A stretch of DNA of 64,000 nucleotides. It comes from Boesenbergia rotunda. Lineage: Eukaryota > Streptophyta > Magnoliopsida > Zingiberales > Zingiberaceae. This document shows, piece by piece, positions 11,127 to 24,328 of the stretch (positions are counted from its first letter, which is position 1; every line of letters begins with the position of its first letter). The stretch is taken from positions 502,919 through 566,918 of the forward strand of contig JAGFNQ010004735.1 of the NCBI GenBank assembly GCA_024364735.1. The letters are read 5' to 3'. The position numbers and the translations under genes were made by a program. Under the pieces are notes generated by a model that saw only the letters and a program-made list of their open reading frames with translations, did not search any database and was not told the DNA's origin.

Positions 11127-13048
11127 TGTCACACCCCAAGAGTCTGCACATCCGACAAAAATTGGACAACATCGTTGTACAGACAACATATGCAACTTGT
11201 ATATAAGCCACACGGCTAAACACAACATATCATATTCACAACCCACATGGCTGGAAACTAAAGCAAGAAGAAAAATAAAACATACACACAAACACAATAC
11301 AACAAGTGCATACCGGTACGACTTACTCTGACAAAGTCACAATCCCCACTAGGGGACACAACATAAAGTCTAAACATACAAATCCACATCACAAGTCCAC
11401 GATAATAGGAATACAAATACTCAAATGAAAACATAATGGAAAATGAAACCTAACGTGTGGAGGGACTAGCAGGCAGGTCCTCCCAGGCGACTCCAAAGGA
11501 ATAATCTACCTGCTACCTTAAGATAATAAAACAAATAAAGCGACAGTGAGTCCAAATGACTCAGCGGGTAATAGAGAGTGATAATGCATGACAGTAAGGA
11601 GGCAACACAAGCAACAAGGAGTCAAAAGTATACATTCTAATAAGAGTATCAGTGAACATAATTGAAACGACTGAATAAATGAACATACCAGTATCAGACT
11701 ATCATGTGGGGTAATATAATTAGGAACCCCTGAAACCATCTACAGGTCTGCTCGTACAACATGAGCAATACTAGATAAACATACCAAGTGAAATGCACAA
11801 ACCTGTATGTGCATGTCAACTATATGCAACAAAATATGGATCAATCAAATGCAACAATCATAAGCAAATGCAATGATATGTATCACCCCAAGACACCAAT
11901 CCAGGTAACTATCACATCACATCTATGTGGATGAGTGGGCAAGGCTATGACAACTGTATGCACTCTAACTACCACTACTATGAGTGACTTAGTGGACAGG
12001 ATACTGAGGAGCCAACACTCCATACCCTAAGATAGCGGGAGCCAATAGCTCTATAATCCCCAAAGCAACAAAGGGGGGTGTCCACTACCACATACAACTC
12101 TAGCTACCACTACCCTTGAGTGGTCGAGCATAACATAATAGGACAACTGCTCGAACTCCAACTATCACTATCCCGAGTAGCCGAGTGAGCAAGAATATGA
12201 GTAACGACAGGCTCAAATCACAAGGGAACTGATGATTGCCAATATGCAACAATGTAAGGATAATGCATTATACTAATGCACATGTCTCAACCCAAATCAT
12301 CATCCATGCAAAAGTATGATATGTGTATGGTATATCAGGTAACATGATTTATCTGTCACACACACACACACACACACACATGATAGTACCAGATATCTGC
12401 ATAATCATCACTCATATGTATACGTCATACACATGTATACTCTACAATAGATCATCTCAAAGATCAAACACTCAAGTATCAAGCACGGAAATAAAATGAT
12501 AGAGACAAGGTAAAACATCCCACAACATGTAATAATAGTCATGCATTAAGATCAATAATCTATAGAGATCTAGTAAGAAATACCCACCTCAAGACTGAAG
12601 TCCATGTCAGAAATGAACCCCCGCAACCCGTTGTCCATATCCGATCAATGTCCTGTATCAAAAGATACAGATTAGATACTTAACCAATAATAACTAGCTA
12701 ACAAAGTCCGAAGCTTAATTAGAGTCACCCTAAATGGTATAGTTCATTAATTACCTTTAATTAATGTTTAACTTCCAATTAAACCAAATCATTGAGATTA
12801 TGTTCCACCCCCACTTAACCTTAATCATGTTATACCCAATTAGCTTAGGTATTTACAACCATAGGATTAGCCCAAACCATAGTGAATTATTTGGCACCAT
12901 CACTAATCCTATCAAAACTAGCATATGAAGTAAAACCTTTCCCGATCGTGTTGGATTTCTTACAAATACAAATCCAATTAGATTAATAACCAAAACCTAT
13001 TCTTAACAAGAACCAACCCCAAAATTGTGGCTCCTAGTAGGGACATAA
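11127..13048 (-). mobile_element. Gypsy-like LTR in reverse orientation, copy A1 (left part)
   Basis: The left edge TGTCACACCCCAAGAGT is the complement of an LTR end GGGGTGTGACA. Four more LTRs here share that edge (16100, 20049, 25430, 48524). Common internal features are a run about 400 bp in with GACAAGCAAGGGGTAGTGAGTACAAATGA-type wording and repeated phrases ending in GGGCA near CTACCA. A (CA)12 microsatellite lies at 12357-12380. The LTR is interrupted by a solo LTR at 13049 and continues at 15675-16099. No coding capacity. Confidence 0.6.
12357..12380. repeat. (CA)12 microsatellite
   Basis: Twelve CA repeats within LTR copy A1. Simple sequence only. Confidence 0.95.
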
Positions 13049-14059
13049 TGTTGGGAACGAGATGGCTAGAGAGGATGGGTGAATATAGCCAATCTCTTCT
13101 TCTTAGAAGAGTTATTAAATTTCTGCACTTGAAGTTATTAATAGCACAACAGAAGTATGGGAAAACAAAACTTGCAGAAACTTAAACCAAAACCTAACTA
13201 GCAAGATTAGCAAGATCGCTAACAAGGAGATTTTACAAGGTTCGGGGATAACTTGCCCCTACTCCTTGGCGTGCCCTTAAGGTGGGCGATCCCTTGATCG
13301 TCGGCAGATCAAGCCCCGGTGATCACCGGATATGAAGCAACCTCCTTCTCGGTGGAGAAACCTCCCCACAGTGTGTTTCAAACAATGATATAGAATGAGC
13401 ACAAAGAAACAACAAGAAGGATCTTACTCAACCACTTAGCAAGGACAAAAACACAGCAAGCTTCCCTGAGCTCCACCCAGTGGCGATCTCACGCAGAACC
13501 CTTCTCCGTGTCTTCCCACTGTCGGACTCCAAGCCTCTTGTTTTCTCCTTCAAGCGCTCAAGTATGATGATTGCTTCTCAATAGCTTGCTCAGAATGATT
13601 GAAGAACTCAAGAACAGCAAGCTTAATGTGGAGCAAAAACAAAACGCAGGAACTCAAGCGCACAAGACTCAATTGTTACTGAACATTACAACTCTCGTTC
13701 CTTTTGTTTCTCCGCTAAGCAACAGATGATCTCATCTCCAGCAGCCTACAGCTGCCTCACTGCCAACGCGCCAGCTACACTGAACCCTAACTGAACTTCC
13801 TGAGTTCCCTCAGCCAAGCTTCAGTCAGCAGCTTCAGTCCTGCATCCAGCCGTTGCAACCTGTGTGGAGAAAGGGACAAACCTGCTCCAAGGAAAGCTCT
13901 CTCTGACTTCTCCTTGAGTGTTTGAATCCTCCCCTGTCACCTGAAACTTACTCAGAGTATTAGAGCAGCAAATCAAACAGCATATCAAATATCAGAGGAA
14001 AGTGGCAGCGAATCGGTTGTGTTCAGACGCGATCAGAGCGTCTGACACTGCAATTTGAA

Positions 14060-14730
14060 TTAAAGTGATCAGTCACCGGACCGATCAGAGAGCCTCCTGA
14101 TCGGTCACCAGACTGATCAGGCTGGTTCCAGACCGATCAGGCTTCGTCCTGATCGATCCCCAACGCTCAATTAGAAATCGCGATTTCTTTGAGATTCTCC
14201 TGGACCGATCACCAGACCGATCCCAGGTCATGGATCGTTCACCGGACCGATCCACCCTTATGTTGGGCGATTTCTGAGTTTCGTAGGCTAAGCCTTCTGA
14301 TCGGTCACCGGACCGATCAGGCAGCCTCCTGATCGGTCACCAGACCGATCAGAACCTGACCAGACCGATCAGGCTCCGTCCTGATCGATCATAGAGAGGA
14401 ACCTGCGATGCTTGATCGTTCTCCGGAACGATCTGCACAGTAAACCTGATCGGTCATCAGACCGATCAGGAGCAGTTCAGCAAGGGAACTCAACCTCACT
14501 GCTCGCTCCCTGATCGGTCACCAGACCGATCAGGAGCCAGTCAATGGGTGAAACGCATACTCCCTGATCGGTCACCAGATTGATCAGGAGCAGCACAGTA
14601 GGTTCCCAACCTCACTGTGTGCTCCCTGATCGGTCACCCGACCGATCAGTCATCGCTGGATCGGTCACCAGACCGATCCACGAAGGAGCAGCGTGCCAGA
14701 ATCCCTGATCGATCACCAGACCGATCCAGG
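14060..14730. repeat. Array of GATCGGTC palindromes in the solo LTR
   Basis: About 12 units, each with 9- to 11-bp complementary arms and a 4-nt loop (ACCA, ACCG, ATCA or similar). Some units have paired changes in both arms (GATCGTTC with GAACGATC, or GGATCGG with CCGATCC), so the palindrome is kept while the sequence varies. Confidence 0.88.
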
Positions 14731-15560
14731 GACTCAAACTCAGCCCTCCAAGCTAAGTTTCCATCCACCTTAGCCCTCCAAGCTAAGGATTTTCCATCTA
14801 ACTCTCCAAGTTGAGAATTTGCACCTAACCCTCCAGTTAGACTTCATGCGATCTCGCCTCATGTCCCCGCACCCTCTAGCCCGAACCCTACGGTCTTCCC
14901 CCCCTGCAGTTTTGCCTTCCCCAGATTCGACCCTGACCTCCAACAGTACAATAGTTCCTGAATCTGTACCAATGAGCTACAGCTCAATTACCAGGATTCA
15001 GAACAACTTGTCTGGAGGTCAATTCGAATCCTAACAAAAACCACTGCCAGGGTGGAAGACCGTAGGGTTCGGCCTAGAGGTTGCCTGCACCATAGAGGCC
15101 GAATCGTACTAGCCTATGAGCATCCTCTATGGCCCCTCCCAAGCTTAGGACTTTTCAACCCTGACCTCCCTTTCCGACGTCTGAGCACACTCACTTCCAA
15201 CCTAGCCCTCCAATCCTAAGCCCCCTGCCCCTCCCAAGCCCCTAGACCCCTCACCCTAGCCCTCCAAGCTAGGACTTTCACCGAATCCTTCCGAGTTAGA
15301 ACATCATCCAACCTAGCCCTCCAAGCTAAGCACCTGACCCTCCATGCCAGGACTTTTTCACCTAATTCTCCAGGATGGGAATTTGCACCTAACCCTCCAA
15401 GTTAGGACTTTTCACCTAGCCCTCCAAGCTAGGACTTTTCACCCAACTTTTCCGAATTAGGACTTTTCCAACACCTAGCCCTCCAAGCTAGGATTTTCCA
15501 CACCTAACCCTCCAGGTTAGGATTTTCCAACACCTAGCCCTCCAGGCTAGAATCCTCCAA
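14730..15560. repeat. Tandem CTAGCCCTCCAAGCTAGG-type units
   Basis: Diverged direct repeats of about 30-50 bp, each combining CTAACCCTCC or CTAGCCCTCC with a short complement (TTAGG, CTAGG). The same units, in reverse, lie at 49560-49855 in the sister LTR. They explain much of the length difference between the two LTRs. Confidence 0.8.
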
Positions 15561-15674
15561 ATCATGCCTAATCCTCGATCAGGACTTAATCATAATCATC
15601 ATCATCATCAACCTAAACTAAAATCGTTGTCAACACCAAAACAACAATCAGGGCCAGACTGCATCAACACATAA

Positions 15675-16099
15675 TACTGTTGCAAAAAAACAAACTACAA
15701 CCTAATTCAACAAAATTGATTCTAAGATCCATAACTCGATCCACATACCAAAACATTCCACACTGATTAAACCAATCCCATCATCAATATGTAGCTCACG
15801 ACAAAATTGCATTACAAGATCAAGGAAACTAAGCTACAACCTAATCCCTAGAACAGAACCAATTCCAAAACAGAATTGCTATCAAGAATAGTAATCCGAT
15901 CAAACAACTAGTTCAACATTACCAATGATGGAGCCGACGACCTTAGTGAAACCAGTAGAGAATCCCTCCGATAAGCCCTCAACAATCTCAAACCTAATCC
16001 TTGATGTAGGAGACAACTTGGCTAGAATGGGTCGGCCCTAGATCGTAACCAGAGATGATGTGAAAACAAGGAAACAAAGATAGATTCGAGGAGATTATA
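15675..16099 (-). mobile_element. Gypsy-like LTR copy A1, continuation
   Basis: Right-hand portion of the LTR interrupted by the solo LTR at 13049-15669. It holds no gene. It is in turn cut at 16100 by another LTR of the same family. Confidence 0.5.
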
Positions 16100-18962
16100 T
16101 GTCACACCCCGACGATATATTTTTCTGATAAATAGAATGGTACCCCTAGTGACAACACAAGGAATAATTGGTATCAAACCTATTAAAATCAACATAAACA
16201 TCAATGCCATATAAAAATCTCTAAGTTTATAAATGATAATGCGTGTATGATTGCATGTATAGTGAACATACTAGATTAAACAAGATAAAAGCAAACTATT
16301 ATAACAAACTCCCTAATTTGATGACGAATGAAAACAAAAAATAGCAGCGGCAAAACAGAAGCTAGAATAACTCAAAAAGAAGAATCCAACTTGAGTGGGA
16401 CAGACAACTAGGACCTCTGAGCAACACAACACATCCTCTATCAACTAAACTAGAGGTTAAAGAAAAGCAAGGGGTAGTAAGTACAAAATGATCAGCGGGT
16501 ATAAAAGATAGTGCATAATACTACATATAAGGAGATCAACGAGAGTAGTCTCAGATAAAATACTTACTACAAAAGTAAGAGTGTTAATATAACAACTACT
16601 AATAAAAACATAAATAGTAACATAATCCTCCATTAACCTGTTCAACTAGGTATAACCAATAATCAAGTGTACCTACAATACATCCAAAACCTACATGAAC
16701 ATGATATAGCAATTTTTTACTACAAGCAAACTTGCTACCACGGATGATTCATGAGCAGACCAGGTATACATAGCTATTTAGCTATGGGTTGCGCGCAAAC
16801 TCGCTACCATGGATGTCTCGTGGGCAGTCGTGCCATACAAGCATGTAAATCAATAACGATAAATAAGCCGTAGCAATCTATCTAAGGATAAAGCTCTACA
16901 ACTACACTACGATCCAACTCACTAACGTATTGGCATGAGCCTAAATAATAAACAAGGGTCTAATAGGATACTCAATATCCTAACCTACGGTATGATCTTA
17001 CTAACATGTAGGCATGGAGCTCCAACAATCAACATAGATCCGTTAGCAAACTTGATATCCTATACTAGAGTATGTCATCGCTATTATACAATTATGGATA
17101 TCAATATCGAACTAGTAATCTAGTTCAACCTTTTACATCTATACTATGGTATAATATTTCTAGCATAAAAATACAAGTATATCTAATAAAACATAGCTTG
17201 AGTAACAATAAGACTGCGTGAGTATCAAGTAGAATAAAAACAAAGACAAGCAACTAAGTATCAACTCAAGAAGAACATAGAGTAGAGTCAGATAAGCAAT
17301 TATCTAATCAATATATGTGATAATAAATAATTATGCACTAAGATCAAAGGATGTATAGGTCAAAATAGGAACTACCCACTTTATTATAGATCCAATTAAC
17401 CATCTTCAAATCAACGGTTTGCCTGGTGCTCGAATCTTATAAGTATAGGACACGAGACAACACTAGATACTAGAATAATCCTAGTAATAAAATTAAGCCG
17501 ATTTATCAACCCATTGATTACATTAATTCATTACTACCCAACTCTGGATCATATTCTAATTAATTTATCCACGTTACTTATGAATACTTAACCAATTAAA
17601 CTTCATTAATTATTAAACTGAGCAATTAATTAATTTGATGCCAACAAATCAAATCCTTCATTATTAATCACAATAAGGAATTCATTCAATGATCATCCAA
17701 TTCTCTTTTTAATTCCATTATTCGATTAATTAATCACCCAATTAATAGATCTGTTAATAACTCTATTCAACAAATTAAATCTATTAGTTTAACCATATGA
17801 TTAAATCAATAACGATCAATTGAATTTCAAATTACTCACATTACTTCTACTGTTCATGAATTAAACCGTACCCTAAATCCTGATTATCATTGATCAAAAC
17901 TAAGTTTAAACCCAATGCAGATTGATTTACTCCATAGCTAATTAATCTATAGCTAATCTAAATTTAAACATGTCAGTAAAGATTTAATTAAATCTTTACC
18001 CCAAATTTAATGGCGGTCGACGGCTTCTTCCCCTGCGGCGGCGTCTGCGCAATGCTCCCATCATCTTCTCCGGCAGAGTGACAGCACACTGGTATTGGCG
18101 AAGACGGCGGCAGTGGTCGCCGTCGAGTTGCGATGGAGGGAGGCCAGCAGCAGCGACGAAAACAAGGGGAGAGAGCCCGCGCGAATGAGTAAGGACGACT
18201 ACCCGTCTACTGCTCGGTACGGCTGCTTGCGACCGGCGGTGAGCTCTCGGAACGGCGAGCACAGGCAGAGTTCGACCAAGTTTTTCTTTGGTTCAGCGGC
18301 TGCTGTGAGGCGCGACGAGGAGAGAATAGGCTGGGGCTCGATCGTGAGAAGGGGACAACGACGTGGCCATATGCCTGCGGTGGTGAGGCGGCTGTCGTCC
18401 TTGGCCTGCGTCGACGGCGTGCGTGCAAGATATATATAGCAAAAAGGATCAAGGCTTACCATGGGATAAACGACTGTCGAGCAATCTAATTGCGATGGCA
18501 AGGAGGTGTGGTATGCGAGGCCCAGGGGTGCCCGCCGTGCGCAAGCGTTGCCCCAGTGTCGGCGCTTGTGAGGATCAGTAGAGGAAGAAAGACGAGCCCC
18601 CACGACCGATTAAGCGATGGAGACTAGGAAATGCTTGCTCTGATCAGCTGAGCTCAAATGGAGAAGAGACAAGATCCAATAGGCGAGAAGAAGATGATTT
18701 GGGAGGTTGGGCTTCGGTGTGCGTCGAGTGAGCAAGATGAGATCGGGCGGAGGAAGCAGGGAAAAGGGGAGATTTTTAAGTTGGGTGTTTAAGCACTTTA
18801 ACCCATAGACTTTTGGATATTCAACTACCCCCTTAATCTCCTCCCAATTGATGAGCTAACCCAAACCTCACCTCAACCCCGTTAACAACTTGAAAATCTA
18901 ACGTTGGTTTCCGATAAATTCTCCTAAGAATTTTCTTTACCAGCCTATTCCCACGTCTCACA
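16100..18962 (-). mobile_element. Gypsy-like LTR in reverse, copy A2
   Basis: Starts TGTCACACCCCGACG and ends near CCCACGTCTCACA, about 2.86 kb, the most complete copy of the family. The order matches copies at 25430 and 48524 (same GTACCCCTAGTGACAA phrase and the repeated unit around TATGATCTTACTAACATGTA). GC-rich 18001-18440 gives short open frames on both strands with Arg and Ser runs, which I read as LTR leader and not a gene. The right boundary and target duplication are not certain. Confidence 0.6.
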
Positions 18963-20048
18963 TTTTTATTTGTCATATTTTATAGTGATCGATTGGAATC
19001 CCATAGGTGGTCCATAATCAATCTAAGCCACCGTTGCTAAAGCTCCACTCCACGGACCTACACCAAGGAGTAGAATAGGATCTTATAGCCATTGTAGGGC
19101 TGATATCATATCACAGAAGTTGATAGAGAAGCTGAGTGTCAACGGTTGATTAACGAATGACCGATATATAGTGAGAAGATAAGCAACTTATCGAGAACAC
19201 ACAAGAAGCTCAAGGAAGAAGATGACGAAGAGTGGCAGATGCATGAGTAAGGGTTGCACAATATGGCATCAGTTTCCTCAATAACCTAATATATATCTTT
19301 GGTCGTAATACTATGACCCTTGAAGCAAGATTATCCCAAAAGAAAGATAGACTATTAATCATTTGATAAGTGTATGGATTATAACAAGTTCTGAGTAATC
19401 ATGGTATTGTGCCTTGCTACTGGTCACATCACATTAATGTCAGGCAATCTCAAAAATACAATGGCACATTCAGGGTTCAAAGATCGAGGCCAATAAAATA
19501 GACACCTTATTTAACAAGCGTGGCCACAATTAAATACGTAATCTCACTCAAATCACGCATGGGATTTACCTTTTTACCATATGGCTCCCTCTAATTATCC
19601 CCTATATCACCGGTCTCTCCTTCGATAGTCAAAGGAGGTAGTAGTCCAACTAACTAGATTGTAGCCTGATATGATGAGTTGGCTTCTGTTACTCTGTCAT
19701 AGTCACGTGGTGAAAAGACAAATCCCATGAGTGATTTGAGTGAGATTATGCATTTAATTGTGGAACAATAATAGACAACGTGAAATTCAACGTTAATGTC
19801 GTGACACTTTTCGTGCACACGTCCGATTATCATTTGGACATTGCCGAACCAAACTATACCCTAGGGGCACGGTGAACCCATCGAGGATCGCTGCAATTGA
19901 AGTACCACGACATTCACATTATGTTTCACATTGAAATTTCACATTGTCATGCCCCTAGGGACCACAATTAAAGCATGTTTGATATTTCAATTAGGACTTC
20001 TCCTTAACCTAACATACTTTAGGAATCCTTGTTAACCATAAAAAAAAC
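18963..20048. other. Repeat-derived spacer with a foldback element
   Basis: Contains an inverted repeat pair described separately (19527-19775). The rest has no gene-like frame. Phrases such as GTCATGCCCCTAGGG near 19947-19961 recur in the next LTR start, so it is probably LTR debris. Confidence 0.4.
19527..19775. mobile_element. Foldback or MITE-like inverted repeat
   Basis: The arms are about 50 bp: CCACAATTAAATACGTAATC onward at 19527-19580, and its complement (ending TGCATTTAATTGTGG) at about 19710-19766. They share TCACTCAAATCAC and ATGGGATTT with few mismatches, and enclose about 130 bp of non-coding DNA. No transposase and no clear target duplication was seen. A small non-autonomous DNA transposon is the likely identity. 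Confidence 0.6.
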
Positions 20049-22603
20049 TGTCATGCCCCCAGGCCAATGCTTGTTCGAAAATCAGACAGCATCTCTCTTG
20101 TACGGTGAACAATATGAAGCTAATAATACATCCATCTCAACATATAACTAAGCACAATCACACTCGGCTAGCAATCTCACAACCATAACAATAAGAAATA
20201 AAAGAAAGCCACCACACAATTAAATAATATGCAAAACATAAGTAATAGACTCCGTAAAATAAATGTAACAATCGAAAGTTCACGGCATAATAAATACCAG
20301 TCTACTAAAGGAATAGCAAAGAACATCACATCCACTAAGAAAACAGAAACAAAAGAACAAGTTCAAAATGAAAATAAAAAACCAACAAAAGTACAAGTCC
20401 TAAAGACTCATGTCCAACGAATAAGAACATATAAATTATGAAACAACAAAAAATACTCAAGACTCGGGACTGGCAGATAGATCCTCTTCTAGCTGCACGA
20501 GTCACAGTTATCAACTACCTGAAATAAAAATAGGAGCAAGGGATAGTGAGTCCGAGCTCGAACTCTACGGGTATAGCGGATAGATTAATGCATGATGTAA
20601 ATAAAGTAAATCAAGCAAGTAGAAATAAAATATACCTGACAATCCATAACTATGGGGGCATAAACAAATTGCTCGTGACAATCCATAACCTATGGGGGCA
20701 TGATCGAAAATCAAACTAAATCAATAAGTTGCTAGTGATACTAAGCAGACCCATATCAAATACTAAATGGAAATCAAATTCATATATACATGTCAATCAA
20801 GTGCAACAATCACAGGTCCAATAAATACAAGATGCATCGTATGCAAATGATGTTATGTCATGTGTTACTCTTACACACCAATCTAACAACCATCACATTA
20901 CATCTATGTGATTGACTGGGCAAGAGCTATGGCAAAAGTGCTAGGAGAATTACCTCAATCCCTGGGAGAATCACTTCAATCCCGAACCCCAAGAAAAGGA
21001 GGAGCGGACAAGATGCTGGGAGAATCATCTCACGCTCACAAGAGAATCACCTCTCAAACCCCAAGAAAAGAAAATGTACAACACTCTATAATAAAATCCC
21101 AAGAGCAGTGTACCTTTACTCCAGGAACAAAGGGGAGTATGACCTCTACCACATGATACTGTAATATGGTGCATGATACCAATGTACACCAACCCAATTA
21201 AGTCAACTATTTATGCAATCGATAAGTGGCATAAATACTCAATCAACAACCAAATAAATAAATATACACTAATATACTAGGTAGGGTTTATTTAATATCA
21301 ACTAAATCCTAGATAGGTTATATGATGGTTCTAAAATACACACGTACAAGCGGTACTCTTTAGATCGAAACTCAAAAGTTGATACTATATAACTGAAAAT
21401 TTAGATTTTATTCAAAGGTCAAGCATAAAAAAAGTATCAAGCAGGAAAATATGTAGTAATAGATTTAAAGTAAATCAACCTACTCTGATAAGGGAACAAC
21501 CATGCATTTAAAGATAAATGAAGCTATAGAAGCAAACAAGAAATATTTGCCTCGTAAATGATGTATGCGTATCAGATAGAGAAATTAACAAATCAACCGT
21601 GTGAGTCCAAAGTCAAAGTCCTATCTCAAGGATTAAGTTTAGTTATTTATAAAATTAACAAATTAGCTAAACATGATTAGGATAAATCCTAATTACAACA
21701 TCTATTTAATAAATTCAAAATAACTATGGATTCCATCTTGACCTAATTTATCAAAATTAGATTATAAGGTTAAACACCCCATTTAATCCATGGTACCACT
21801 CCCATCTCCGTCGAGAATGCTCATGGCAATAACATCTTAACCCAACCGAAGTTCAAAACCCAAATCATTCCACAATTTAATCCAACAGCTAATCATCCAT
21901 TTATCTACTTCTCCATGATCTATGTGATCAAAACTAATTAAACCCTTTAACCATTGAGTTATTAGATTTCTCTGTTAACCTATTCACTAACCATGAAAGT
22001 AACTTACATTAGTTAGTGACTTCCTTAATCAAATTATAGTAAAACAAATCAAGCATTCATTACTTCAAATAACTCGTTAATCAAGTTTCCAAATTGATAC
22101 TATGGGCTTAGTCTTATTAGGTGTCTATTACAACTTGCCTTCAATTTAGCCCTACCATATCAACACCAATAACAATCCACGACAAGGCAAACCCATGCCA
22201 AATTAGAAGCAACTCCAACACAAATCAACAAAATAAGACTACACCTAATTCATGTTACCAATTATTCCAAAATTACAACTATGCCATGATCACAACCAAA
22301 ACTTTAACCACACAAATCCAACTACCCTATAGCAACATTAGAAAATCAAAACAGGGAAATCACACGGCACAAACCTCCTTATAGATCTAATTCAAGCTTC
22401 CACTGCCAAATAGAACCCAAAAGCCACGTACACATTTCCAAAAATATAAATTTTTAGCAACCAATCCAAAATCTATATGAGTTCAACCAACAACAAATGC
22501 ATCCAACTGTGTTATACCCAATGCATCATCAGTTCAGACCAATATGAACATCGAATAGGTACACACCTTACCTAAGATGAACAGTCAACCTCTAGTGTTT
22601 CAA
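20049..22603 (-). mobile_element. Gypsy-like LTR in reverse, copy A3
   Basis: Starts TGTCATGCCCCCAGG, a variant of the family edge. Repeated phrase GACAATCCATAACCTATGGG near 20640 and 20680. GGGAGAATCACCT units near 20940-21060 form short imperfect repeats. The right end is not defined and may be close to the start of the LTR at 22604. No coding sequence. Confidence 0.45.
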
Positions 22604-24328
22604 TGTTTGACAATATACTAAGGTCTGGTCAAAGTGATCAAGGGTTAAGCCAAATAGGACCTGATATTTGGTAGGGTAAATCCAAGCTTGATCAGGTTGA
22701 CCAAAGAGTTAGCCAAACATGACCTGATGTTTGGCAGGGTGATCAAACCTAGATTTGATATGTTTGAAATATACCAAGTTTGATCAGTTAGAACAAGGGT
22801 TAGTCAAACAAGGATTTGACGTTTGGCAGAGAATCCAGGGTTGGTCAGTTTGACCAAGAGATAAGGCAAATAGGACTTGACATTTGGTAGAGTAATAAAA
22901 CATATTTGGACTAAGCCAAATAGGACATGATGTTTGGTAAAAAAAGTCTAGTTGGGATTAAGATGACTAGCAAAGAAGTTCTTATCGAGGCACAAAGTCC
23001 TGGCTGAGGGTTGGGCAACGATGTCTTAGTCGGGGATCGGGCAACGAAGACTTGGCAAGTGAAGCCGAGCACGAAGACTTGGACCGGGGGACCGAGCAGA
23101 AGACTTTACCAAGCGAAGATCGCGGACAGGTGTCGAGACAGGTTGAGGTCGAACGTCGTCGAGTTCCGAATTATTGTAGGTTGAGCAAAAGTCCTGGTCA
23201 AGGATCAGACAACAAAGACTTGGTGAGTGAAGCCGAGAACGAAGACTTGGTCTAGGGGACCGAGCAGAAGACTTTGCCGAGTGGGGATCGCGGACAGGAG
23301 TCGAGATGGGTCGATGTCGAATGTCGTCGAGTTTCAGATTCTCGGAGGTCGAGAAAAAGTCCAACTGGAGGTCCTAGTTGGCAAAAGATAACTTTTTCAT
23401 AGTAGAATAGGTGAGGACATGTTCCCCGGGAAAGGGAACAGTAGGCGTCAGTTTGACCTAGGATTTCATTTGAAATCCAAAGTCAGAACCAGTCAGCACT
23501 GGCTGTCAATCATTAAGGCTTAGCATTATTGGTTTTGTCTTGTGATTGTTTGTCTTGCTGGAACCTAGAGTTGGAGGCAATTAAGGAGAGCAAACGCAAG
23601 AAAACAATAGCCTGGGAAAGAACTTCCTGAGCGCCTGAATAGCTTCCAGGTGTCTAAATAGATACTAGGCGCTTGAATAGCATTCAGGCGCTTGAATAGC
23701 TCCCAGACGCCTGAATAGCACCCAAGCGCCTGGGATGCAAGCGTTATCTCTGCGCCAAGTACACCAGTTCGGATCAAGTTTTGACCACAATGAGGGCACC
23801 TGAAAGGTCATTCAGGTGCCTGAATAAGTACTATATAAAGGGGGTCGAGTGCAGTAGTTCAGAACATCAACTTACACATTTTCTTACTCATTCTGTGTAA
23901 AGGAAAAGTGCTGAGAAGAAGCTCTGTGACCAAGGAGGCTCCAGGAGGAAGTGCGCGACACTTCAGAGTTCCAGATCGGTCGGAATCGTCATCTTTTGTT
24001 TTGGTTTGCATTTAGTTATAACTTGTAATTATTTATCATTATTTTGCTTGTACTCTCAACTGTAAGACGGGTTTCTACACCTCCGAAAATTCTGAAAAGG
24101 AGACCACTAGTGGACGGGCGCTAGCCGTGATTAGGCCTTGGACGTACTAACCCTAGGGGTTGCGAACCAAGTAAATCCCGAGTGTTCGTGTTGTGTTTGC
24201 TTTTACTTTTTTTATTCCACTGCTACTAACAACTCTGATAGCAAGAACGAATGAACAGACGACGAAGTTATGCAAAAAGAATACGAGTCGATATTCATCC
24301 CCCTTCTATCAACGTCACTGATCCTACA
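22604..24328 (+). mobile_element. Copia-type LTR (chimeric at its right end)
   Basis: Begins TGTTTGACAATATAC. It has diverged tandem repeats around CAAATAGGACCTGATATTTG (about 22625-22960), two near-identical 150-170 bp units with GACTTGG and GCAGAAGACTTTNCC (about 23030-23360), and short GC-rich units around AGGCGCTTGAATAGC (about 23630-23730). A TATA box (TACTATATAAAGG) follows at 23828-23840. The right end GATCCTACA at 24328 abuts the interior of another LTR. No target duplication was found. Confidence 0.6.
23630..23735. repeat. Short GC-rich repeats upstream of a TATA box
   Basis: Five or more degenerate units of about 19 bp (GGCGCTTGAATAGCATTCA and relatives) about 100 bp upstream of TATATAAAGG. 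Likely U3 promoter repeats. Confidence 0.7.

Larger units (their letters stand above)
13049..15669 (-). mobile_element. Solo LTR, 2,621 bp, carrying hairpin repeats
   Basis: Plus-strand ends are TGTTGGGAACGAG and GCATCAACA. A direct repeat CATAA (13044-13048 and 15670-15674) is the target duplication. It is a reverse copy of the LTR at 49480-51513. The middle (about 14060-14730) contains about a dozen interrupted palindromes of the form TGATCGGTC-ACCA-GACCGATCA. A second zone (about 14730-15560) is a tandem array built on CTAGCCCTCCAAGCTAGGA-like units. No internal genes are present, so this is a solo LTR. It is longer than its sister by tandem-repeat differences. Confidence 0.9.

Noticed and set aside
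14617..15034. Two plus-strand proteins of 65 and 71 residues
   Set aside because: They are read through the GATCGGTC palindromes and CTAGCCCTCC tandem units of a solo LTR.
18001..18603. Arg/Ser-rich proteins on both strands
   Set aside because: The frames overlap on both strands in the GC-rich part of a long LTR, with no domain and no conservation visible.
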